From positions 1 through 64,000 of the forward strand of contig NZ_RXHU01000011.1 of assembly GCF_003955665.1 (NCBI RefSeq): a DNA stretch of 64,000 nt, given 5' to 3'. Positions 14,957 to 25,100 of this stretch are shown in pieces (the stretch's first letter is position 1; each line of letters starts with the position of its first letter). The DNA is from Paenibacillus whitsoniae (GTDB lineage: Bacteria; Bacillota; Bacilli; Paenibacillales; NBRC-103111). The translations under genes and the position numbers were made by a program. Below the pieces are notes generated by a model. It was not told the origin of the DNA. It saw nothing but the letters and a program-made list of their open reading frames with translations, and ran no database searches.

Positions 14957-17900
14957 TTATAAATTTTTCTCCGCTGCTTTGATTAGCAAATCTATCATTT
15001 GAAGATTATTACTTGATGGGTAACTTTTAAAGGTAATTCCCAGTGGGTCAGCAATAACTATCCTACCATCATTACCAATTAAGAACTGCAAATCATTTAT
15101 CCTCGCACCCTTATTAAACATTGTGTTACGGATTGACTTGAGATCATTAATGCTTCTTTGGTTTAAGAGTGGTGATTCTCCTACAGTCTTCATCTCACCA
15201 TTTACCAAACGAACTACATCTTTTGAACCCTGCTCAAATCGATCGTACATGATGGCTAGTGCTCCCCCATCAAGTTTAACTAGTTCAGCATTTACGGTCG
15301 GTAACCCAGCATTCTTGATTTGCGCAAGTATAGTTATTTCCTCCGTTAGAACTGATGGATCAACACCGTCCTTCAAGACACCAACAACTTTACCCTCACC
15401 ATATGCATATACTTTCTTATTTCCTCCACTGCCAATAAAATCGCCGAGTGCTGATTTCGATACCCAAGCACAATCACTATTATGCGTCAAAATCTTGAGA
15501 TTTGAAACATAATACGTGTGGAAGTCCTTAACTCGGAAGTTATAAACCATCGTATGTTGTTCTTTGATCTCAATTTTATCAATCGCCAAGTACGAACCAT
15601 CGCTCGTCTCGAACAAATCACCAACTACAAGGTCTTTCGCAACAACCCAGCCCTTATTGTGAATCCAGAACGGATGCTCATCTGTCGTCGTAATCAGTTC
15701 ATCACCAACGGTAATGTTCCACGACTCCGTAATTTCCTTCTGGAACAGCAAGTCAACTTCCTTGTACGCCATTTCGCCTGTATCTGGGTTCTTTGCCAAG
15801 ACGAAGTCACCCAACTGTACCTGTTCGATGGAACGTTCACCATCTTGGGTTAGAACTTTGGTTCCAGCTGTGAAACAGTTGCACGGGATAAGTGTTTCTA
15901 TTTTCTTGGCTGCCTTAAGTTCCGTACTCAGAGATCCTATCTTAGTATACAATTTTGCTTCTGCCGAAAATCCTACTGTAAAGTAGGCAATCACGGCCTG
16001 ACCAACTATACTTCCGATAGTCTCTGCGACAGAATATTTTGAACCCGTTGATTCATCCCACAGTTGAATGATTTGAGCTACAACAGTTGAACCTAATACT
16101 TGAGCAATTGACGATAATTTGTCCGGACTTGGATCCTTAGCAAAATCCACAAGAGTTCCGACTATTAATTGCGCAAGTTTTACAATCTCATTGTAGTTCT
16201 TTAACATATCATACAAATCTGTAAGCGGGCTAACAATCCCAAGCACTAAACCTTTTGTAAAGTAACCGGTTAATTTCGTTACATCCCACACAGCATCGAT
16301 GAATGAATTGCCGCTGCTTGATTGAATGATTTGATCCACAGAAGATGAAACCGTTTTGGCTGCATAGCTGCTATACTGAGATTCCATCCATTGCGTCCAT
16401 TCGTCACATAAGGCAGCAGGACGGTCTGGATTCCAAGCTGCGCATTTGACAGCGTTTAATGAAATCAGAGATTCATTCAGCTTATCTTTATAAATCTGTA
16501 CAGCAACTTCATTCAGCATGGTCATACAGCTTGAGGAATCACAACCGCTTACGATCGTAGATGATACACCCACCATCGGGGTATACAACACAACGTGCTT
16601 CCCATCCATCTCCTCCAAATCATATTGAGCTTTATCTCTTTCAGCAGGAGTTCCATGCTCAATAAGCTCCAGCAAGCCCCAACGCTTTCTAGCCCAGTTC
16701 TGCTCTTCCGGTGTACCGCGTAGAATCTTATCGACCAAATCGGCCCGGCCTTGTGCCCATCTGACCGTATCCAGATCCAGATTCTCATTTATGAGGTGTT
16801 GCAGATAATCCTCTTCAACCAGCCAGTTCCAACGATCCAGAGCCCACTCTTTATTCGTTGCATTCGGATCTTTGAGAATAGCTGTCACATCTCGGCGCTC
16901 TTCTGCCCAGCTATTGCTCGGGTTCTGATTGACTAGATCTTGATAATAATCATATAAGTTCTGCCAATGAATAAGATCTTGTGCCCACTGCTGTTGACCA
17001 TAGGTGCCGTCCAATGCAAGGTTTACGATAAACAACTGATTATTTGCCCATGCCTGTTGTCCCTCTGTTCCCGTTAACGATAATTCAATCAGGAAAACCC
17101 GTTCGCTCTCCAAATCATACCGATTCTGAGCCCATTCCTTCAAACCTTCAGATCCTGTATTGATTAGACCCTGGAGATAATCCTTCTGATTCTCCCAATA
17201 TTCATGCAAATCGTTTAACTGACCTGCAACACCGTCTACCGCTTGCCACTCGGTGTCAATCCAATCCGAGGCTTCGCTAAACTTCGATTCATCCCACTTC
17301 GAGTGACTTGTCAGCTTCGTACTTTCCGAATCCGTGATCCATTGATCTACGGTAGTATTGGGAGCTTGGCCAAATGTTAAGACATACTTATCTAACAAAT
17401 TCCCACTATACGAATGACCGCTTCCAACTAAAGCTCCGTACACTTTGACATAATAATTCGTATTCGGCTGTACTGGAAAACTAATGGATTCCGCGGAGTT
17501 TCCTGATGAATCTGAGGTCCAGTATCTGGAGCTTGATCCCTCAAACACTTGCAGTTCATAATCTTGACCCGCAGGCACAGCCAGACTCACGGTCATATTC
17601 CCGGCAAGCAGCCTGGATCTTACTTTGTAGTAATCGACATCCCCATCATAAAAAAGATAAGAATTAACCGTTCTTCCATCTTCAACGAGCGTAGCCTGAT
17701 CACGGGTATTATTGACTTCGTAAGAATCGACGGCATTGTCGTTGCCACCGGTTGTTCCTTCTCCGTACTGATCCGTCCCAACGCTAAGTGTATAAGGGAG
17801 ATCCTCGCTGTATTGCGCTGGCAGTCCTTTGCCTAATGCGCCGTACACCTTCATGTAATAGGTGGTATTCGGGCTCACGTCCATCAAGATGTATTCGTAG

Positions 17901-20900
17901 TCGTTGTTGTTGTTATACGATCCCTTCATGAGATCCGTATCATATCCACCAGCCGGATAGACTTGGAGTTCATAATCGCTTCCGGAAGGCACTTTCATGC
18001 CAAACACTTTCGTTCCCGATTCGGAAGCGCCGCTGCGATACATCCAATAATCCACATCGCTAGCTTTGTACAAATAAGATTCAACAACGCCCCGCGGCGG
18101 CAGATTCTTAGCCGTGCTTTCGTTATCATTGCCTTCTTCGTCATGCGGCAATGCTGCTACGTTCAACTGATATGGTTCGGGGGCAAAGCCTGTGCCGCCA
18201 TTATAGATTTTGATGTAATACTTCGTATTCGGCACGACTTTTACTTCGATTGTAGAAGAACGTTCCTTACTTGTGGAATAACCCACTAAATTAGCATCAC
18301 TTTCCGAACCTTTGAATACTTGGAAATCATAATCGGGTTTAAAATCGTCCCCAAAATCTGCAAAAGGTTCAGGATCCGTTAATCCTATATTCATGTAGCC
18401 AACCGTAGTTGCATCTGTCATGAAGTAAAAATAATCGGCATCTGTTTTAGAAGAAATGTAAGAACTGATCGGTGTACCTGGAGTTAGCAGCGTTGCTTGA
18501 GCTGCCGTATTATTAGACTCATAAGAGTCTGGTGCCACAGGTAAGTTTCCAATCGATACCGTGTATGGCGAGGAGCTGTGGTACTGATTTCCTTGACTAT
18601 ACACCTTCACAAAATATTTTGTATCCGGTTTTACATTAAAAGTAATCAGTTCATCCGCATTCCCAAGATTCTGGGAATCGGCGATTTGATCGTTATCGGT
18701 GCTGCCTTCGTAAACTTGCAATTCGTAATTAACGCCCGCAGGAATGTTTGTCAATCTAGCCTGCATCGAGCCGATATTCGAAGCAGCTGTCTCAAATTTC
18801 CATACATCCCCATCATTATCATGAGAAATATAAGAATTAATGGGTGTATTCGGTAGAATATCTTTGGCGTTCCCACTATTTCCGTTGTCTTCATAATTAT
18901 CAATCGGCATCCCGCTTAATTGAAGTGTGTACGGATCAGGACTGATACTCGAAGTACTATAACGATATACTTTTAAGTAATACGTTTTGCCCGGTTTAAC
19001 AATAAATGGAACGGATTCTGGGTCTTGACTGTCTTTCTTGTACGATCCGCCCAGTTCAGTCGTTAGATTCGAATCTTCATAAACTTGAAGCTCGTAATCA
19101 ACATCGACCGGAACATTCATCGTGGCAGTAACAAAGCCATTGTTCGTTGCACCCGCTGTAAATTTCCATACGTCAAAGTCAGACAAAGAAGATAAATAGG
19201 AGTTTATTGCCGTACCAGGAGTAATTACTGCTGCTTTATCGAATCCATTATTCGGCTCGTTATTATCCGTTACCACAGGCAGCGCATTTAAAGTAAGACG
19301 GTATGGAATTGAACTGTGATAGGCATTATTGGCACTATACACCTTCAGATAATACGTTTTGCCCGGAATCACTTTAAAGTCGACTTTTTCCGTCTGATTC
19401 CCGCCTAAGGTGGACTGATCCAACGGATCTTTACCTTCTGTTGCCCCTTCATACACTTGTAACTCGTAGTCTACGCCGGAAGGTACAGTGAGATTAGCAC
19501 TAACCCATCCTGCGTTAGATTCTCCGGCAGTGAATTTCCATATGTCTCGGTCGCTGTCATAAGAAATATACGAGTCCACGTAGGAGCCAGGTGAAATAGT
19601 GGAAGCTTCATTGTCGGAATTGTTTAGCTCCGCTGTATCAACAGGCATTCCTCCAACCGTAAGTGTATAAGGCGATGCGCTTCTCGTTAAATTCCCTTTG
19701 CTAAATACCTTTACATAATAGGTCGTGCTAGGATTAACCAATAACGTAAGTGACTCCGCTAAACCAGTACCTGTATTGTAGGAAGTCTTAATCCCGTCCC
19801 CATCCGTACTTCCTTCGAATACTTGCAGTTCGAAATCAGCATCATTCGGTGTCACAAGAGAAACACTGACATTTCCGATATTGCCGCTTCCTGTCGTGAA
19901 TTTCCAAACATCTCCATCTGTTAGATAAGAAATATATGAACTAATACTGCTTCCTCCAGGTGTGATACTTTTGGCATCTGCGGCAGTATTATTCGGCTCA
20001 TTATTATCCGGGAACAAGTTACCTAAGATCAGATCATAGGCTGACGTCGCACTGTACGTTCCGACGGTTTTGTAAACTTTGAAATAGTAAGTCTTGCCCG
20101 CGATTGCCATGAAGTCTTTTGACTCCGCTGTATTCCCGGAATTTGTTGATTCCCCTATCAGTGATCCGAGGCTTGATGCAGTTCCTTCATATATCTGTAA
20201 ATCGTAATCTAAACCTGCAGGAACTGTTGGAACGTTTAATTTGATATTGATACTTCCATTACTAGAAGGCGAATACTTCCAGTAGTCATAATCTGCCGCA
20301 GTTGAAAGATACGAACTCGTTGTGCTTCCTGCCGTGATACTCTTCGCATCTGCAATTGTATCGTTGGGTTCGTATGTATCATTGGGGATAACTGAGAAAG
20401 TTACAGAGTTACTTGAATCCCCCGACCTTGGATCAGATTCAATATAGCTCCTTGCGTAGACGGTTACAGTGTATTCCCCAACTGCTGATGGAGTAAAACT
20501 AGCTGAATAGCTGCAAGAATTTTGTTCACCTAGCCAGGTATCTACGCCATTAACCGTATATTTGGCTGACATCCGATAACATGGTGCACTTGAACTTGCA
20601 CTCACAGATACAACCTTGCCTACCGTTGAATTTGGTATCGCGGATACATTTACCGCTGGATACACAACCAATGGGTATACCGTAAATGTCGAAGAGCTGC
20701 TAGCTGTCGCTGTCCTAGGGTCGGATTCGTTGTAACTCCTCGAGTAGACAGTTACTGTATAATCACCAGCCGTAGATGGAGTAAAGCTAGCTGAATAATT
20801 ACAAGAGCTTTGTTCGCCTAACCACGTGTCTACACCATTGACGGTATACTTAGCTGACATCCTATAACATGGCGAACTAGAACTTGCGCTCACAGAAACA

Positions 20901-22075
20901 ACTTTGCCTGCCGTAGTATTTGGTATATTGGATACGGATACCGTAGGAGTTACCGTATTCATGTCAGGTGTTGTAATGGTTAACTCATAATGTGTTGTTG
21001 AACAAGTAGACAATGAGGTAGAAGAACACGCATAAATGCGAACCGTATATCTTCCACTTGTCAAAGTAACGTTCGCCATATTGGTGTTAGGTGTTGTCGT
21101 CTGAACGTATCCATCATGTCTCTCAAGATTCACGTGATAATAATTAGCTCCATTACCGTTCCACAAAATAGTATAATTGTACGGTGAGGCATGATCGTTG
21201 GTATAATAAAACGGTTCACCTGCTCCCGGATAAGGAAATACACTCGAACCACCGCCGGTGTTACCTCCACCGCCGCCTGTGCTGCCTCCACCACTAGCTG
21301 CGCTTGTCGTGAAGGTGTAGGATCCCGCTGGATACCAATAGCCATTTTTAGCTTGTACGGCAGCATATACAGTATAGGATGTCCCTGGCGATAAACCGCT
21401 AAGATTGCCCCAACCGGACGTGTACGAAGTGCCAGATGTCGGTGGATAAATAAATGAACTATCATAATACCGATAGTTGGAAATCCCACTAGCGCCACTT
21501 GCCGGAACAGGATCACGTGTTAAAACTAGGTTGGCATAATAATTATCATCCCAAGGGCTACTGAGATTTGTGACATAATACTGAGCTCCTGTTTGACCGA
21601 TACTAACAATCTGTAGACTAGCGCTGCTTGTCGCACCTGTTGTGAAGGTGTAAGAACCAGCCGGGTACCAGTAGCCATTCTTTGCTTGCGCGGCAGCATA
21701 TACAGTGTAGGTAGACCCCGGCGTTAAGCCACTAAGATCTCCCCAGCCAGATGTGTAAGAAGTTCCATTCGTCGGCGGATAAATGAACGAGCCCGCATAA
21801 TAGCGATAGTCGGCAATTCCAGTACCGCCGCTAGAGGGGACAGGATCTCTTGTTAAGACCATTTGTGCATAATAGTCGTCATCCCAGTAGGAACTGAGTC
21901 CAGAAACATAGTATTGGGCTCCTGTTTGACCGATACTTGTGATAGTCAAACTAGAAGCGGCAGATATCTTTCCTGTTGGTACAAAAGCCAATAGTGAGTT
22001 AAATAGCATCGTCAAAAGCACAACAAGACTTATGAGACGTTTCCTATTTCTTTTTAGCCTGTATGTTAGGCTCAT
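14957..22075 (-). CDS. Giant secreted polymorphic toxin: PPC repeats, helical repeats, pretoxin-HINT, kinase-like tip
   Basis: 2372 residues with a Sec signal peptide (to about residue 40). Order: two tandem copies of a roughly 110-residue domain (about 42-260, each ending YWYPAGSYTFTT), a Gly/Ser linker, two tandem Cys-containing domains (CYRMSAKYTVNG), then eight PPC-type repeats (about 560-1570, each opening like YEPNDTxxDA with FxVxPGKTYYLKVY). A Trp/Ala-rich helical repeat region follows (about 1575-1830), then a hydrophobic pre-toxin segment. The HINT domain is 2067-2199 (Cys in CFTAGTKVL; His/Asn end THNS). The tip (2200-2372) has GSGGNKKVY, VVGVLK, NDLQFLIGNDG and IVIADP, kinase-like. 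HINT autocleavage would free the tip. No LPXTG or SLH anchor. Confidence 0.85.
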   Translation of the reverse strand: MSLTYRLKRNRKRLISLVVLLTMLFNSLLAFVPTGKISAASSLTITSIGQTGAQYYVSGLSSYWDDDYYAQMVLTRDPVPSSGGTGIADYRYYAGSFIYPPTNGTSYTSGWGDLSGLTPGSTYTVYAAAQAKNGYWYPAGSYTFTTGATSSASLQIVSIGQTGAQYYVTNLSSPWDDNYYANLVLTRDPVPASGASGISNYRYYDSSFIYPPTSGTSYTSGWGNLSGLSPGTSYTVYAAVQAKNGYWYPAGSYTFTTSAASGGGSTGGGGGNTGGGSSVFPYPGAGEPFYYTNDHASPYNYTILWNGNGANYYHVNLERHDGYVQTTTPNTNMANVTLTSGRYTVRIYACSSTSLSTCSTTHYELTITTPDMNTVTPTVSVSNIPNTTAGKVVSVSASSSSPCYRMSAKYTVNGVDTWLGEQSSCNYSASFTPSTAGDYTVTVYSRSYNESDPRTATASSSSTFTVYPLVVYPAVNVSAIPNSTVGKVVSVSASSSAPCYRMSAKYTVNGVDTWLGEQNSCSYSASFTPSAVGEYTVTVYARSYIESDPRSGDSSNSVTFSVIPNDTYEPNDTIADAKSITAGSTTSSYLSTAADYDYWKYSPSSNGSINIKLNVPTVPAGLDYDLQIYEGTASSLGSLIGESTNSGNTAESKDFMAIAGKTYYFKVYKTVGTYSATSAYDLILGNLFPDNNEPNNTAADAKSITPGGSSISSYISYLTDGDVWKFTTGSGNIGNVSVSLVTPNDADFELQVFEGSTDGDGIKTSYNTGTGLAESLTLLVNPSTTYYVKVFSKGNLTRSASPYTLTVGGMPVDTAELNNSDNEASTISPGSYVDSYISYDSDRDIWKFTAGESNAGWVSANLTVPSGVDYELQVYEGATEGKDPLDQSTLGGNQTEKVDFKVIPGKTYYLKVYSANNAYHSSIPYRLTLNALPVVTDNNEPNNGFDKAAVITPGTAINSYLSSLSDFDVWKFTAGATNNGFVTATMNVPVDVDYELQVYEDSNLTTELGGSYKKDSQDPESVPFIVKPGKTYYLKVYRYSTSSISPDPYTLQLSGMPIDNYEDNGNSGNAKDILPNTPINSYISHDNDGDVWKFETAASNIGSMQARLTNIPAGVNYELQVYEGSTDNDQIADSQNLGNADELITFNVKPDTKYFVKVYSQGNQYHSSSPYTVSIGNLPVAPDSYESNNTAAQATLLTPGTPISSYISSKTDADYFYFMTDATTVGYMNIGLTDPEPFADFGDDFKPDYDFQVFKGSESDANLVGYSTSKERSSTIEVKVVPNTKYYIKIYNGGTGFAPEPYQLNVAALPHDEEGNDNESTAKNLPPRGVVESYLYKASDVDYWMYRSGASESGTKVFGMKVPSGSDYELQVYPAGGYDTDLMKGSYNNNNDYEYILMDVSPNTTYYMKVYGALGKGLPAQYSEDLPYTLSVGTDQYGEGTTGGNDNAVDSYEVNNTRDQATLVEDGRTVNSYLFYDGDVDYYKVRSRLLAGNMTVSLAVPAGQDYELQVFEGSSSRYWTSDSSGNSAESISFPVQPNTNYYVKVYGALVGSGHSYSGNLLDKYVLTFGQAPNTTVDQWITDSESTKLTSHSKWDESKFSEASDWIDTEWQAVDGVAGQLNDLHEYWENQKDYLQGLINTGSEGLKEWAQNRYDLESERVFLIELSLTGTEGQQAWANNQLFIVNLALDGTYGQQQWAQDLIHWQNLYDYYQDLVNQNPSNSWAEERRDVTAILKDPNATNKEWALDRWNWLVEEDYLQHLINENLDLDTVRWAQGRADLVDKILRGTPEEQNWARKRWGLLELIEHGTPAERDKAQYDLEEMDGKHVVLYTPMVGVSSTIVSGCDSSSCMTMLNEVAVQIYKDKLNESLISLNAVKCAAWNPDRPAALCDEWTQWMESQYSSYAAKTVSSSVDQIIQSSSGNSFIDAVWDVTKLTGYFTKGLVLGIVSPLTDLYDMLKNYNEIVKLAQLIVGTLVDFAKDPSPDKLSSIAQVLGSTVVAQIIQLWDESTGSKYSVAETIGSIVGQAVIAYFTVGFSAEAKLYTKIGSLSTELKAAKKIETLIPCNCFTAGTKVLTQDGERSIEQVQLGDFVLAKNPDTGEMAYKEVDLLFQKEITESWNITVGDELITTTDEHPFWIHNKGWVVAKDLVVGDLFETSDGSYLAIDKIEIKEQHTMVYNFRVKDFHTYYVSNLKILTHNSDCAWVSKSALGDFIGSGGNKKVYAYGEGKVVGVLKDGVDPSVLTEEITILAQIKNAGLPTVNAELVKLDGGALAIMYDRFEQGSKDVVRLVNGEMKTVGESPLLNQRSINDLKSIRNTMFNKGARINDLQFLIGNDGRIVIADPLGITFKSYPSSNNLQMIDLLIKAAEKNL
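15474..15871 (-). repeat. HINT homology arm, copy 3 (in the intact toxin gene)
   Basis: The expressed-locus copy of the HINT block, matching 6110-6489 and 8572-8949. Here it continues upstream into the CFTAGT start of the domain, which the other copies lack. Confidence 0.9.
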
Positions 22076-22119
22076 GGTTGGCCTCCCTTTGTTTCTATTC
22101 GGTTATCAAAGAGCAATTC

Positions 22120-25100
22120 TTATTGTTTTGTAATAAGCAAAACATATGGTTCCGTTCCATAGTTGCCATCCGTGTCTTTAAAGCCATAAACTTTAACGTA
22201 ATATTTCACATTTGCTTGCGCAGTAAACATGAAATCTTCGTTGATGCCTGCATTATTATTGCTCCTAGAGAGCAACGTTCCGTTCTCTTGATACACTTTA
22301 ATGTCGTAATCCTTATAAGAAGAAATACGTGAAACATCTAATTGCACACGAACTAGCCCTGTATTTGAGCGTGTGAAATAGTAGTAATCCTCGTCACCAG
22401 GTACTGAAATATAAGAGGTTACCGGAACGCCAAGTGCTACATTTTTCGCTTCTGGCCAACTGTCGTTAGACTCATCATCCGGTACAATAGAACTAATATT
22501 TAACGAATACGCGTTAGCTGCATCGTAATCACTAGATGAATCTCCAATCACTGCCACATAATACACTTCATCTTTCTGAACATCGAACTGTACTTGTTTT
22601 AGTGGGGAAGTCCCTGATACTTTACTAGGATCCAGACGGTTGCCTTCGCCGCGGAATACATATAGCCCATAGCTTTTACCGCTTACTCCATTCAGCTTGA
22701 CAACGATTTTCCCGCTCATATTTGCTGTGAATTTGTAGTAATCTTTATCTCCGCTAGTCTCGATCTTATTGGTGTTATAAGTCGTACCAGGTACAATGAC
22801 TGAAGCTTGTTCAGGAGTATCGTTAGGCTCTCCGGTACTTGCTTCCAATCCACCAAGTGATAGGGTATAGTTGCCGCTGCTTAATGCACTATTTCCTGAA
22901 TTCTGAACCAAGAAGAAATACGTCTCCCCTGCTTGAAATGGAAGCACAACTTCTTCCGTTACCCCCGTCGACAAATCAGGGGTTGTTAATTGTTTAACAG
23001 CTTCGTTCTCACTTGCTTTAAAAATGCCAAGATGATAGTTTGCATCCCCAGGCACTATTAATCTCACTTTTGCTTTCCCGGCATTCAAACCTGTTTGAAA
23101 CTTGAAGTAATCTAAATCAGTTGAAGATGTAATCCATCCTGTTTTGCTGGAGGAAAGTCCTATACTAGGAGCTGAAGCTGTACTGTTATTATCAGGCTCA
23201 TTGAGGTCTGGATCTACATCTCCTACCAATAACAGATAAGTAGCAGTACCATAGTCACTGCTTGTCGCTCCGCTTACCTTCACATAGTAGGAAGATCCTC
23301 CTGTGACATTCACATAGGCGCTGTCCGTTCCGCTGTTGGTGAGCGTTGCCAGAACGGTTTGACTTGTTGTTAAAATTTCGGCTTTATAGCTGTTGGAGGT
23401 TTGTGCCGTAAACGTAACCTTAACTTTTCCTGTGGCACTAGGTGTCCACTTGTAGTAATCCACATCACCGCTCACAAAGATATACGATTTTTTGATTCCA
23501 ACTATCAGCGTCGCACTTTCTTTGCTGTTATTCGGCTCATCCGTATCAACAAGCGGATTTACAGGAGGAACGGGATTGCTAATATACACCGTTGCCGTTG
23601 CTTCACTGCTTACATTTCCTGCATTATCTAGCGTTCTTGCATAAACTGAAGTTTGGCCAATTAAACTGATAGCAATTGGCGTTGTGTACGTGTTCCATGT
23701 ACCGTTTGTACCAATTTTGTATTGACTCATCTTGACGCCGCTTCCTGTGTCACTACCGGAAAGGACAGTAACCGATACAGGATCATTGGACCAACTCGTA
23801 TTGCTTAATGAAATGCTGGGAGCGAGCGGTTGTTGTTTGTCAATATTATTGACCGTGTAGGCGGCAGTTAGCGAAACATTACCGACCCCATCAGTTCCAC
23901 GAGCTTCGATTAGACCATTGACAGACATCACGATTGGAGCTGTGTAAGCCGTCCATGTCCCGCCATTCACGCGATATTCCTTCACTGCTGCATCGGCTGG
24001 ATATGATACAGTTACAGTAACATCCGAATTGACAGCAACAGTTTTATCTGCAGTTACCAGCGGAGCTTCTGGAGCAGATTTGTCAATATTATTCACGATA
24101 TACGTCGCTACGGTAGATGTGTTTCCTGCACTGTCCGTGCTTCGTGCATACACAGTACCATTCTCTACCAATACAACAGGTGTTGTGTAGGAAGTCCATG
24201 TGCCATTGCCCACCTTATATTCTTTAACAGCACCATCCGCAGGATACACAATCGTCACTGTCACATCCCCATTAGTAGGGTAGGTTTTATCTACAATAAA
24301 CGTTGCATCGACAGGAGCAATACTATCAATGTTGCTAATTACAATACTATTCTCTAATAGATCACCTACGATATTATAAGCTATAAAACTATACGTTCCA
24401 TTCTCTTTAACCGTATAAGTTTTATCAATGCGAGCAGAAACTCCACCTAACTGCAAATCAGACCCATCTGGCAAAATCATATTTTCAAATGGTATGCCTC
24501 GTGTAACGGGTCTAACAGTAATTGTTAAGCCAACATCTTTTGTTGGATTCGTTGTATTTGGTATAAGTGTCATAATATACACTTTATTAAGTGAATTATA
24601 GGTTTCAGATAAATTGCCTACATTATCTGTGGCACGTACATATATCGCCCCAGACTCATCATATGGCACTTCAATTGGAGAATCATAATCTTTCCATTCA
24701 CCATCGCCTATTCGATATTGCTTGGACACTGCATCTTCTGGAAAAGACAAGGTGAAAACAATCTTATCACTATAGTAAGCACGATGAAAATTAGTATTCA
24801 GTAATATAGGCCCTTCCTTGTCGATGTTATTCACGATATACGTCACTACGTTAGATGTGTTTCCTACACTATCTATGGATCTTGCTTCTAATGTGCCATT
24901 TGTTGTGAATGTAACAGGAACTGTATACGTAGTCCAGATTCCCCCATCATTGCGATACTCTTTCACTGAAGCATCCAAAGGATAGTTTATAGTAACATTG
25001 ACATTTCCATTTGTAGGAGTTGTTACATCCGCATTAATGGAGGGTGCATCAGGAGCGTTCTTATCAATATTCGTAATGTTAAGGGCCGCAATTGAACTTA

